A DNA stretch of 51,714 nucleotides from Candidatus Saccharimonadota bacterium (lineage in GTDB: Bacteria; Patescibacteriota; Saccharimonadia; Saccharimonadales; Saccharimonadaceae), in contig JAFYKF010000006.1 in assembly GCA_017537745.1 (NCBI GenBank), positions 1 through 51,714 on the forward strand, written 5' to 3'. This document shows positions 16,976 through 24,848 of this stretch, piece after piece; the first letter of the stretch is position 1, and the number at the start of each line of letters is the position of its first letter. The notes beneath the pieces were generated by a model. The model worked only from the letters and a program-made list of their open reading frames with translations, did no database searches and was not told where the DNA came from. The position numbers and the translations under genes were made by a program.

Positions 16976-17062
16976 TGGTGGGCGGCGAGGGAATCGAACC
17001 CTCACTCCATTGCTGGAACTAGATTTTGAGTCTGGCGCGTCTACCAATTCCGCCAGCCGCCC
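16976..17062 (-). tRNA. tRNA-Leu (CAA)
   Basis: On the minus strand a 7-bp acceptor stem GGGCGGC/GCCGCCC, a long variable arm, GGTTCGATTCC T-arm and anticodon CAA in the loop CTCAAAA. The 3' CCA is encoded (16976-16978). The long variable arm fits a leucine tRNA reading UUG. Confidence 0.93.
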
Positions 17063-17107
17063 GTATCTTTATTTTACCATATTTTGCCAAAATATGCCAT
17101 ATTATGA

Positions 17108-17113
17108 TATAAT
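17108..17113 (+). promoter_or_regulatory. -10 element of the sortase gene
   Basis: TATAAT with extended TGA, six bases before the ATG at 17120; leaderless pattern. Confidence 0.65.
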
Positions 17114-17119
17114 TTTTAC

Positions 17120-18286
17120 ATGGATTCTACTCAAGGTGGGCAAACCGACAATACCTATAATCCCGAAAGCGATTCACAGCGTCAAGCTGCCGCGAGATTA
17201 GCCAGGCAAAAAGTGCTGGCTGCTTATTCTGCGCCGAATAATTCCCATATGAAAGACGAGCCAGTCAATCCCAAAATCAATTCCGAATCTTGGAAACGTT
17301 ATCATACCGCCTGGCAGGATTACTATCAGAAATATTACAGCGAATATTATTCCAATGCCGCTCGTGAATATATTGCCAAAGAGCAATTAAAAGCTGCGCG
17401 TGAGCAAGCCGAAGAAGATGAAATTGTCTACGCTCTTACTAAAGCCAATGGTAAAAACAACCAAAAGTCCGGATTAAAGCTCGACCAAGCCGACAGCACG
17501 GAAAATGGGCTTCGCCGACTTATTCGTCGTAAAGCCACTGACAGCGTCAAAAAATCTCGTCGTCTTCGCCGTCTCATTCCATTATTTGCCGGCCTGGCCG
17601 TAATGTTTACAATTCTTTTCTTGCAATATAATAGATTGATTTTTGCTCCCATTATGGCCTATGTTTCTCCAGGCAACGCTCCGCCCAGTGAAATTGAAGC
17701 GCTTGATCCCACCGTCACTCAAACCGTTTCGCCAGATCCACGACTAATCATTCCGAAACTCAACGTGGATGTACCAATTAATTTCAACGTTTCAACGAGC
17801 GATATTTATGATGCGATGATGAACGGCGTAGCGCATTACCGTATTGCTGGTGCCAGCGCTTATCCTGGCCAAGTTGGTAATTTCGTCGTTACTGGCCACT
17901 CTGCTGGTGATGTCTATAGCTCCAATCCTTACAAGTATATTTTCTCCGGCCTAGAACGTCTCGAAGAGGGTGATCTCATTTACGTCAACTATAAATCAAC
18001 TCGTTATACCTATCGGGTAACTAAAAAAGAGGTAGTTGAGCCAACCAACGTTGGCGCGCTTATTACGCCTACGGATAAACCATTAATTACTTTGGTTACT
18101 TGCACTCCGCTTGGCACTTCACGCTACCGCCTACTCGTTACGGGTGAACAAATTTCTCCTAGCACCGGGGATACTACTGTGGAACCATCAGAACCAGAAG
18201 ATGAAACCACGATTGACAGCAACGAATTCCCAGCCAACGAGCCGTCATTCTTTGAAAGAGTCTGGAACTTCCTTACTGGACAATAA
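17120..18286 (+). CDS. Sortase-family transpeptidase
   Basis: 388 residues, long for a sortase because of a 150-residue charged, Tyr/Ala/Lys-rich cytoplasmic N-terminal region. A membrane helix (about 152-175) precedes the extracellular catalytic domain (about 200-350). The catalytic triad is visible: H260 in VTGHSAG, C328 in TLVTCTP and R337 in SRYRLLV. A Pro/Glu/Thr-rich tail follows. Sortases join surface proteins with an LPxTG-like signal to an envelope acceptor. A candidate substrate with a C-terminal anchor lies at 22222-23196. It overlaps the convergent PEGA gene by 14 bases. Confidence 0.9.
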   Translation: MDSTQGGQTDNTYNPESDSQRQAAARLARQKVLAAYSAPNNSHMKDEPVNPKINSESWKRYHTAWQDYYQKYYSEYYSNAAREYIAKEQLKAAREQAEEDEIVYALTKANGKNNQKSGLKLDQADSTENGLRRLIRRKATDSVKKSRRLRRLIPLFAGLAVMFTILFLQYNRLIFAPIMAYVSPGNAPPSEIEALDPTVTQTVSPDPRLIIPKLNVDVPINFNVSTSDIYDAMMNGVAHYRIAGASAYPGQVGNFVVTGHSAGDVYSSNPYKYIFSGLERLEEGDLIYVNYKSTRYTYRVTKKEVVEPTNVGALITPTDKPLITLVTCTPLGTSRYRLLVTGEQISPSTGDTTVEPSEPEDETTIDSNEFPANEPSFFERVWNFLTGQ

Positions 18287-19745
18287 CTTCACGCACTAGT
18301 TTATCGTCGCTAAAATAATACAACCACTTATTTTCGGTAATTGTGACAGGGAAATGTGCAGACACGTTATTGCTAAGCGTACGTCTATTAAGCCCATCGA
18401 AATCATATACGATCAGTGTCCCATCCTTTACACTATATACAATATGGCCATCCAACCATCCGTAGCTTTCCGTATCGAGAGTCCAATTACGAAGCTCCAA
18501 TGCTTCCATGTCGAGTGTTATTGCTTGATCCCCACTATTCATAAACACAAAGCTACCATCATGACCTACCTTTACGTTGTCTGGGTTAAAGTTTAGTGCA
18601 CCTTCAAAGATAGCTTCCGTCCCACCATACTTATAAACAGAAATCATAGCATCGGTGATTATTGTGATATATTTCTCATCATAAAAACGGCTAATAAAAG
18701 CCCGAATTGGCTCCTGTGATGAAGTTATATAACTTACTCGCTCGGGGTCATTGAGTTTGACGACCCCAGTGTAATAATTCGGGGCGGGCGCTACCTCTTC
18801 TAGCGTTTCTTCCTCCTGTCTTAGTATTTCATCGGAAGAATCATATGCGCTCTTTGCATCTACGGCCGCTGTAAAAATAATTTCCGAGCCAAACACGTCA
18901 AAACTTTGGATTTCTTCAACTAGCACTGCAGAAACCTGACGACCGGGGACATCGATTTTATGCAGATTAGAATCTTTTACTGCTAGTAGAATCGAAGCGG
19001 AATTATCAAAAATTCGCATTTCATCAAAACTTGTCGCAAATTGACGCGTAATATTAACACTCTCTGTTGGATTCTTGATATTCAAAAGCGCCCACTCATC
19101 TTTATTATCTAATCTAGATTTAACCAAAACGTGCTCGTTATCTTCGCTCCAACTTAACTCTGTAATTTCACCCATAAAAAGCCCAGTCGTAGCTCCACTC
19201 GCCATACTCACCGCATCAAAAAGCGTTGCTACCGAAATAGTTTTAGGCTCAACCTTGTCGCTGTTTAAATTCAGTAACTGCCACGCAGTCGTATTGTTGA
19301 TTATTAGCATCCATTTGTGATCTGGCGAGATGGTAGCCAGTGTCGCCGTGGAGCCATTATACACCACCTCTTTTTCGCGTTCCAATAAGAATAATCGCGG
19401 ATAATTCACGCGATAGAGCAAACCATCTCGAATATTCACAGTTCGGTTCCAAGAATCATACCCCTCTTTGGTAAGGCTTACGGTGTGCTCGCCACTAGTT
19501 AGGACTTTGCTCGTGTTGGTCCGCTGATACCAAGGGGCTTCGCCATCCACCGCCACAGTGGCCCCGATCGGTACCGAACCAATCTGGAGCATCCCTTGTC
19601 TTTCGACTTGAAAACCGCTACCCAACCAATATCCAGACACCAAAAAAGCCAGCACTACCACCATTGCTACTACGGCAAACACCATCACCGTCTCAGATAT
19701 AATCAAACGAATACTCTGCCGACGGGCACGCTTTTCAGAATCCAT
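18273..19745 (-). CDS. PEGA-domain membrane protein with a probable beta-propeller
   Basis: 490 residues from the ATG at 19745; an in-frame ATG 63 bases upstream would add a stretch lying beyond the promoter. One membrane helix (about 15-37) anchors an extracellular PEGA domain (about 48-110: GSVPIGATVAVDGE, SGEHTVSLTKEGYDSWNRTV). The remainder, about 370 residues, is a succession of short beta-strands with SPDHKWMLIINN and SEDNEHVLVKS, typical of WD/PD40-like propellers. Probably a surface or wall protein. It is divergent from the gene at 19844. Confidence 0.75.
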   Translation of the reverse strand: MDSEKRARRQSIRLIISETVMVFAVVAMVVVLAFLVSGYWLGSGFQVERQGMLQIGSVPIGATVAVDGEAPWYQRTNTSKVLTSGEHTVSLTKEGYDSWNRTVNIRDGLLYRVNYPRLFLLEREKEVVYNGSTATLATISPDHKWMLIINNTTAWQLLNLNSDKVEPKTISVATLFDAVSMASGATTGLFMGEITELSWSEDNEHVLVKSRLDNKDEWALLNIKNPTESVNITRQFATSFDEMRIFDNSASILLAVKDSNLHKIDVPGRQVSAVLVEEIQSFDVFGSEIIFTAAVDAKSAYDSSDEILRQEEETLEEVAPAPNYYTGVVKLNDPERVSYITSSQEPIRAFISRFYDEKYITIITDAMISVYKYGGTEAIFEGALNFNPDNVKVGHDGSFVFMNSGDQAITLDMEALELRNWTLDTESYGWLDGHIVYSVKDGTLIVYDFDGLNRRTLSNNVSAHFPVTITENKWLYYFSDDKLVREVIVQ

Positions 19746-19754
19746 AATAGCTAT

Positions 19755-19760
19755 ATTATA
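19755..19760 (-). promoter_or_regulatory. -10 element of the PEGA gene
   Basis: Minus-strand TATAAT, nine bases before the ATG at 19745; this implies a leader of at most a few bases and supports choosing that start. Confidence 0.55.
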
Positions 19761-19843
19761 ACATAATTCTACGGTAAAAATAACCCTTGCGCTTTTCTCT
19801 AAAATCATGTAATATTAGAATAGATATTAAAAAGAGGCAATAA

Positions 19844-20689
19844 ATGTCACAGACAGATAGCAAAAAATCAGTTGATATTATGCGCCGTAGGACGCAATTT
19901 CCAGTTATTAGAGACCGGAAAATGATACACCAACAAACAGCCCAGAAAACTGAGCCAGCTATGCTCAAGAAAGAAGAAATAATTATTTCGCCAGCGAAGG
20001 CTACGGCCCCAATTGCCACTAAAAAGATTGAAGAAATAGAACAGCCTCAATATACTGCCACCCAAAAAGCCGCTCGGCGATCCACCCGCCAAACTACCAC
20101 GATGCAAAATACCGCTCAGAAGAGAACGGCCGCCGAAATTAAAAACCACGCTATTGAGCGCGCCATCCGTGAGGCGTCTAGTTCGCCAACGATTCAAAAG
20201 ACACAACGTCAAAAACATAAAATTAACTTCGGTTTCAAACGTCTAGCTTTGGCTTTGGCGTGTACTGCTGCTGCCGTCTTCGCTATCGTTTATTTTGTTA
20301 ATCTCAACACCCCAGACATCTCCATTCGCGTTGCCGCTCTTCAAAACGGCATCAATGCGTCTTACCCCAAATATACTCCGCGCGGATTTAACCTAACGGA
20401 CATTACTTCCGAAAATGGTAAAATTACTCTTAGCTTCAGAGACGAAGCTGCCGAAAATTCATATACCCTCATCGAAGAAAAATCTTCGTGGGATTCAAAT
20501 GCTTTGTTGTCAAACTACGTCAAGCCAAATTACGAGGATGATCACACCGTCATCAAGGAACAGGGGCTAACGCTCTATGTGGGTAATAATGAAACCAGCT
20601 GGGTTAATGGTGGCATCTTCTACAGATTGAAGATTACTAGCGGTTCTCTCACCAAGAAGCAGATCAAGACCATTGCTACCTCACTCTAA
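19844..20689 (+). CDS. Single-pass membrane protein of unknown function
   Basis: 281 residues. A charged, Gln/Thr/Arg-rich cytoplasmic region of about 130 residues precedes one membrane helix (about 133-152, LALALACTAAAVFAIVYFV). An extracellular domain of about 125 residues resembles DUF4367-type folds (YPKYTPRGFNLTDI, GKITLSFRDE, SYTLIEEKSSW). The function is unknown. A GAGG ribosome binding site precedes the ATG. It lies 18 bases before gltX, which has its own promoter. Confidence 0.6.
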   Translation: MSQTDSKKSVDIMRRRTQFPVIRDRKMIHQQTAQKTEPAMLKKEEIIISPAKATAPIATKKIEEIEQPQYTATQKAARRSTRQTTTMQNTAQKRTAAEIKNHAIERAIREASSSPTIQKTQRQKHKINFGFKRLALALACTAAAVFAIVYFVNLNTPDISIRVAALQNGINASYPKYTPRGFNLTDITSENGKITLSFRDEAAENSYTLIEEKSSWDSNALLSNYVKPNYEDDHTVIKEQGLTLYVGNNETSWVNGGIFYRLKITSGSLTKKQIKTIATSL

Positions 20690-20695
20690 AAGTGG

Positions 20696-20701
20696 TATAA
20701 T
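20696..20701 (+). promoter_or_regulatory. -10 element of gltX
   Basis: TATAAT with extended TGG, six bases before the ATG at 20708; leaderless pattern. Confidence 0.65.
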
Positions 20702-20707
20702 ATTTTT

Positions 20708-22150
20708 ATGAAAAAAGCAATCACTAGGTTTGCACCAAGCCCTACTGGCTATATCCATATTGGGAACTTACGAAGTGCAATTTATCCATATCTAACCGCA
20801 CAACAAACAGGCGGCAAAATGATCCTTCGCATCGAAGACACCGACAGGGAACGTTATGTTGAAGGTGCCACAGAATTGATTGAGGATACTTTAAAATGGG
20901 TTGGCCTTGACTGGGATGAAGGCCCACTTGTTGGCGGCCCCAGTGAACCATATTTCCAAAGTGAACGCCGCGATATTTATATGAAATGGGTACAAAAATT
21001 ACTCGACAGCGGCCGCGCCTATGCGGACCCTACTCCGCCAGAAAAAATTGACGAATACCGCCGCGAATGTAACGCTGCCAAAAAGCCATTCTTATACCGC
21101 AACTATCGGCCAGAAAACCCACCCAAGTGGGAGCCAGGCATGCCAATTCGCTTTAAGTCCGAACCCAAATCATATGATTGGCACGACGAGGTCATGGGTG
21201 ATATGCATACTGGCCCTGAAGTTTGTGATGACATTATCCTAATTAAACGCGACGGCTATCCTACCTATAATTTTGCTCACATCGTAGATGATGCCGAAAT
21301 GGGAATCACTCATGTTATGCGCGGTGTGGAATACTTGCCATCTACTCCAAATTACCTTGCTCTCTACGAGGCTTTCGGCCTAGATCGTCCACTTCTTGTA
21401 TCATTGCCACATATTCTTGCGCCTTCCGGCAATAAAAAACTTGGCAAACGTGATGGCGCCAAATCAGTTACCGAATACCGCTCCGATGGTGTCTTGCCAG
21501 AAGCAATGCTGAATTATCTAGCCTGCCTTGGCTGGAATGATGGCACCGAGAAAGAGATTTATACTAAAGACGAACTAATCAAAGCTTTTTCTTTGGATCG
21601 CATTCAGAACTCCGGCGCTCGTTACGATGAGACAAAACTTCTCTGGATGAATGGCCAATGGATTCGCCGTATTTTCGACGAACAAGGCGCTCGCGCCCTC
21701 TATGACCGCACTGTAAATTTCTGGCCAGAAGAAGCCGCCAGCTATCCTGAAGATTATCGCGTGAAAGTACTCTCAATCATCTACGACCGCCTCAAAACCA
21801 TGTCGGATCTCCGCACTATGACTACGTACTTCTTTACTGACCCAGAAATCAATGTTGACACAATAATCAATAATAAATTCCTCAAAAAAATATCTGAATC
21901 CGAAATTGAAGACTTATTAAAGAAGACTATTTCTGAGCTGACCAATCTAAAAGAATGGAACGAGGAGTCAATACAAGACGCTCTTAATAAACTTTTGTCA
22001 GACACCAATCGTAAGCCAGCAGAACTATTCTCACTTATTCGTATCGCTGTATCGTTTGCGCCATTTTCACCGGCCTTGAACCTTACGCTAGATGTGCTTG
22101 GCCGTGAAACCACTCTCGCCCGTCTTAATGCAGTTGCTCGCGCTATCTAA
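20708..22150 (+). CDS. gltX: Glutamyl-tRNA synthetase
   Basis: 480 residues. Class I features are the HIGH-type motif HIGN at residues 17-20 in PSPTGYIHIGNLRSA and the KMSKS-type loop KKLGKRDG near 243-250. The catalytic domain also carries RIEDTDRERY, and the C-terminal anticodon-binding helical region follows. It charges tRNA-Glu; tRNA-Glu(CTC) lies 2.4 kb downstream. Whether it also charges tRNA-Gln cannot be judged here. A terminator follows the stop. Confidence 0.95.
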   Translation: MKKAITRFAPSPTGYIHIGNLRSAIYPYLTAQQTGGKMILRIEDTDRERYVEGATELIEDTLKWVGLDWDEGPLVGGPSEPYFQSERRDIYMKWVQKLLDSGRAYADPTPPEKIDEYRRECNAAKKPFLYRNYRPENPPKWEPGMPIRFKSEPKSYDWHDEVMGDMHTGPEVCDDIILIKRDGYPTYNFAHIVDDAEMGITHVMRGVEYLPSTPNYLALYEAFGLDRPLLVSLPHILAPSGNKKLGKRDGAKSVTEYRSDGVLPEAMLNYLACLGWNDGTEKEIYTKDELIKAFSLDRIQNSGARYDETKLLWMNGQWIRRIFDEQGARALYDRTVNFWPEEAASYPEDYRVKVLSIIYDRLKTMSDLRTMTTYFFTDPEINVDTIINNKFLKKISESEIEDLLKKTISELTNLKEWNEESIQDALNKLLSDTNRKPAELFSLIRIAVSFAPFSPALNLTLDVLGRETTLARLNAVARAI

Positions 22151-22171
22151 ATCTAAGTTGGTGCTAAACAA

Positions 22172-22203
22172 GAAAATAGCCTCACAACGAGGCTATTTTT
22201 TAA
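22172..22203 (+). terminator. Intrinsic terminator of gltX
   Basis: AAAATAGCCTC pairs with GAGGCTATTTT across a short ACAAC loop and runs into six T. Its A-rich left side means it may also work for the convergent gene at 22222. Confidence 0.88.
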
Positions 22204-22221
22204 AAACAATTCCTTAAATTC

Positions 22222-23196
22222 CTAAAGTTGGTTTTCTTCCTCATCATCTTTGCGGCGACGCTTTGCTACGATGAAGAATACTACACCAGTTGTAGCAGCT
22301 ACACCGGCTGTTACGGCTAAACCAGTTGCAAGTGGCGTGCCCTCATCAACGGCAACGGTGTTAGATACACCAGCCGGACTTACATAAGTCGAGGTTGTAG
22401 TATCGCCACGCGTAACCGTTGTGTCAGTTGTGGTAGTATTGGTGCTACCGCCGCCACTGCCACTACTTGTGGATGTGTGGCTATAGACTGTAACGCCAGT
22501 GGAAGAACCACCTACATTGCCAGGAACATAAGTTGGAGTATTGTCGTTTGGAATTGGATCGCTACTTGGCGTCACGGGATTGGCTGGGGTAACTCCACTT
22601 TGGGATGTATCGTCAGTGTTTATTCCGGATACTACATTAAACACCACCGTATTGGAATAAGTACCAGAGGCCTTAGCCGCAGTAGCTTTAGTTCCGAAAT
22701 AGACGTTCCTAGTCGTAACAGTAGAATTTGATGCAACGTTCGCAATATAAGATGGCGCACTCGCTCCTAGCGCCGCAATTGGACGGTAGGTACTACCGGT
22801 GTTGCCGGCTGTTGTGTCATCAATAGAATAGCCCCAAGCATTATCAGGGAAAGAACCTCTCGTCGTGTTGGAACTCAAAGTAGGAATAATATAATTATTG
22901 TCAACTTGGTTAGTTAAAGCTGTGGTAGCAGAACTGGACGTCATTGTGGCAGTAAAACCGGTAGGGTTATTTGTGGCAACCTGGATTGTTACCATATTGC
23001 GCAAAAAATCACCAGGATCACCAGCCGCCCCGCTGTCTGGCGTAATAACTTGTATGGTCAACATTTCCTCCGCTTTTACGCTAACCGTCGCATCGGCCGC
23101 AAAAACCTGAGAAACCGGCGTGATAAGCAAAGACGTCAATGCGGCAGCAGTAATACTACCGAAAAAGAGTGTATGATTCGAATGTTTTCTGACCAT
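22222..23196 (-). CDS. Exported surface protein with C-terminal membrane anchor, possible sortase substrate
   Basis: 324 residues from the ATG at 23196, chosen because TATAAT sits six bases before it. Signal peptide about 1-33 (ending VSQVFA). A beta-rich Thr/Ser/Asn domain follows (about 35-190) with motifs shared with the two FISUMP proteins (GFTATMTSSS, FPDNAWGYSID, SGTYSNTVVFNV). A Gly/Ser/Thr-rich stalk leads to a C-terminal hydrophobic helix followed by AKRRRKDDEEE. PLATG directly precedes the helix where an LPxTG would be; it is not a canonical motif. The architecture matches wall-anchored or membrane-anchored surface proteins. Confidence 0.75.
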   Translation of the reverse strand: MVRKHSNHTLFFGSITAAALTSLLITPVSQVFAADATVSVKAEEMLTIQVITPDSGAAGDPGDFLRNMVTIQVATNNPTGFTATMTSSSATTALTNQVDNNYIIPTLSSNTTRGSFPDNAWGYSIDDTTAGNTGSTYRPIAALGASAPSYIANVASNSTVTTRNVYFGTKATAAKASGTYSNTVVFNVVSGINTDDTSQSGVTPANPVTPSSDPIPNDNTPTYVPGNVGGSSTGVTVYSHTSTSSGSGGGSTNTTTTDTTVTRGDTTTSTYVSPAGVSNTVAVDEGTPLATGLAVTAGVAATTGVVFFIVAKRRRKDDEEENQL

Positions 23197-23202
23197 ACCC
23201 TC

Positions 23203-23208
23203 ATTATA
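23203..23208 (-). promoter_or_regulatory. -10 element of the anchored surface protein
   Basis: Minus-strand TATAAT with extended TGG, six bases before the ATG at 23196; decides the start. Confidence 0.65.
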
Positions 23209-23275
23209 CCACAACCTTTTTATTTTTAATGAATAAATTTATGCTAAAATAGTATTAAATAAAAGTGGGAGTCAA

Positions 23276-24568
23276 ATGGTTATTAAAAAAATACGGTTTA
23301 GGTTAAAAAAACCAAAGAAAAACGACTTTGAAGAAGCAGCAAAAGAACCCGATCTGAATTTAGATGAACCTATGCAAGCAATCAAAAAGAGTCAAAAAAC
23401 CCCTAAAGCCTGGCTTGTTATGCTAATTATCGGCATAGTGAGCTTCATTGGCGGAATTGTCATGTTTTTAATTCCACTTATTGTCCCGGAAGAAGTTTTA
23501 CCTGACCTTATTTTTCCAAGCGTCCCATCTCAAAAGGTGGAAGATGCTGCCGTGGTGTATAGTGATTTGACCGGCCTTCAATTGGCCGACGCCGCCATAA
23601 AAACCGCACCTACATTCTGCGTCCAAACTCCAAACGGGATTGACGGTGCTCGGCCGCAAGTAGGCCTACATCAAGCAGGTGTAATATTTGAAGCTATTGC
23701 AGAGCGGGGAATTACGCGTTTTGCTGCTATCTACCAAAACCCCACCAGTGCTGTAATCGGCCCAATCCGTTCGCTCCGGCTCTATTATTTGCAATGGGAT
23801 ACACCATTTGATTGCACTATCGTGCACGCCGGCGGCGCCGATGACGCTATTGCAGCAGTTCGCAGTGGTGGTTACAAAGATCTAACCGAAAACTACGTCT
23901 ACATGTATCGCGGCAATTATCCAAATTACGACCGACTCTGGAATAATCTTTTTACCACCGGCCCATATCTCATGCAATTTAGCTCTGACTACGGTTATAC
24001 CACATCAAATGTCAATGGTTTCTCGCGTATGACGCCAGCTGTGTCCAATAAAGCTCGAATAGACAACGGAATCGCAGAGAAGCTAGTTATCACAGAGCCC
24101 GCCACAAACGACATCAACACCGTGACGCCATCAGTTTCCAGTATTTCGCTCATATTCGGTGGATTGCTAGACTTTAATGTTGACTATGTATACAATGTCA
24201 CTACAAATAGTTATGATAGAAGCTATGCTAATGGAGAAGCCCACCTAGTATACGACTGCCCAACTGAAAATCTTGGTGAGCCAACGCCGGAAGACGTATG
24301 TACCTTAAAGCAGATGTCGCCCTCGGTGGTGATTGCCATCGTGGTAGACGAAAGCCTAGCTTGGGATGGTTATCACGAAGACATTACAGCCGTGGGCAGC
24401 GGCTCGGCCTATATCTTCCAAAATGGCTATGCAGTACCAGGGGTTTGGACTAAAAATTCCGTTGATTCGCAGATCGTATTTACGGACGCAAATGGGCAGG
24501 AAATCACTCTTGCGCCAGGTCAAACCTTCGTAGAAGCTATCCCAACCTACGGTAGCATTGAATACTGA
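23276..24568 (+). CDS. DUF3048 (YerB-type) membrane-anchored protein
   Basis: 430 residues. A charged cytoplasmic segment, one membrane helix (about 46-70), then the DUF3048 N-terminal domain: NGIDGARPQVGLHQAGVIFE, GITRFAAIYQN, GPIRSLRLYYLQW and VHAGGADDA, followed by the C-terminal DUF3048 domain ending APGQTFVEAIP. YerB-like proteins are extracytoplasmic with unknown biochemical role. A GGGAG site precedes the ATG, with a TGCTAAAAT box further up. It is followed by tRNA-Glu with its own promoter. Confidence 0.85.
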   Translation: MVIKKIRFRLKKPKKNDFEEAAKEPDLNLDEPMQAIKKSQKTPKAWLVMLIIGIVSFIGGIVMFLIPLIVPEEVLPDLIFPSVPSQKVEDAAVVYSDLTGLQLADAAIKTAPTFCVQTPNGIDGARPQVGLHQAGVIFEAIAERGITRFAAIYQNPTSAVIGPIRSLRLYYLQWDTPFDCTIVHAGGADDAIAAVRSGGYKDLTENYVYMYRGNYPNYDRLWNNLFTTGPYLMQFSSDYGYTTSNVNGFSRMTPAVSNKARIDNGIAEKLVITEPATNDINTVTPSVSSISLIFGGLLDFNVDYVYNVTTNSYDRSYANGEAHLVYDCPTENLGEPTPEDVCTLKQMSPSVVIAIVVDESLAWDGYHEDITAVGSGSAYIFQNGYAVPGVWTKNSVDSQIVFTDANGQEITLAPGQTFVEAIPTYGSIEY

Positions 24569-24580
24569 CCGTTTTTATGC

Positions 24581-24586
24581 TATAAT
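24581..24586 (+). promoter_or_regulatory. -10 element of tRNA-Glu
   Basis: TATAAT with extended TGC, ending 13 bases before the mature tRNA 5' end. Confidence 0.6.
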
Positions 24587-24599
24587 AGATAAAAGTTGT

Positions 24600-24676
24600 G
24601 GTTCCGTCGTCTAGTGGTCTAGGACGTCTGGTTCTCATCCAGAAAATCGCGGGTTCGACTCCCGCCGGAATCACCA
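24600..24676 (+). tRNA. tRNA-Glu (CTC)
   Basis: Acceptor stem GGTTCCG/CGGAATC with one G-T pair, anticodon arm TCTGG-TTCTCAT-CCAGA giving anticodon CTC, T-arm GGGTTCGACTC, and encoded CCA at 24674-24676. A hairpin terminator follows. Confidence 0.94.
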
Positions 24677-24678
24677 GA

Positions 24679-24715
24679 AAATAAAAGAAGCCCTTCAGGG
24701 CTTATTTTATTTTCT
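24679..24715. terminator. Terminator downstream of tRNA-Glu
   Basis: AAGCCC (24688-24693) pairs with GGGCTT (24698-24703) around TTCA, extended by A-rich and T-rich flanks that also pair. It can act in both directions. Confidence 0.85.
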
Positions 24716-24720
24716 GATAA

Positions 24721-24831
24721 TTTGGGTGGGAGGCGAGCCAAGGGTTCGCTCGCCGAAGGCGAATAGCCGAGCGAAGCGAGGCTAACTCCCGCCGGTTTTG
24801 CGAACGTAGTGAGCAACCTCCCGCCAGCCAT
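24721..24831. repeat. GC-rich palindromic repeat between tRNA-Glu and the ADP-ribosyltransferase
   Basis: The block starts TTTGGGTGGGAGG and ends CCTCCCGCC, which pair imperfectly. Inside are further inverted words (GGCGAGC with GCTCGCC; GCCGAGCG with CGCTCGGC-like partners). TTxGGGTGGG and GCCGAAGGC-AA followed by GCCGAGCG match the element inside the lipid kinase gene at 978-1145. No ORF of note. Confidence 0.7.
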
Positions 24832-24836
24832 TATGC

Positions 24837-24842
24837 TATAAT
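24837..24842 (+). promoter_or_regulatory. -10 element of the ADP-ribosyltransferase gene
   Basis: TATAAT with extended TGC, six bases before the ATG at 24849; it abuts the end of the GC-rich repeat. Confidence 0.65.
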
Positions 24843-24848
24843 AAATTC

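Noticed and set aside
24679..24831. Integration of a genomic island into tRNA-Glu
   Set aside because: tRNA and repeat lie next to the ADP-ribosyltransferase, but no integrase and no second copy of the tRNA end was found, so an att site is not claimed.
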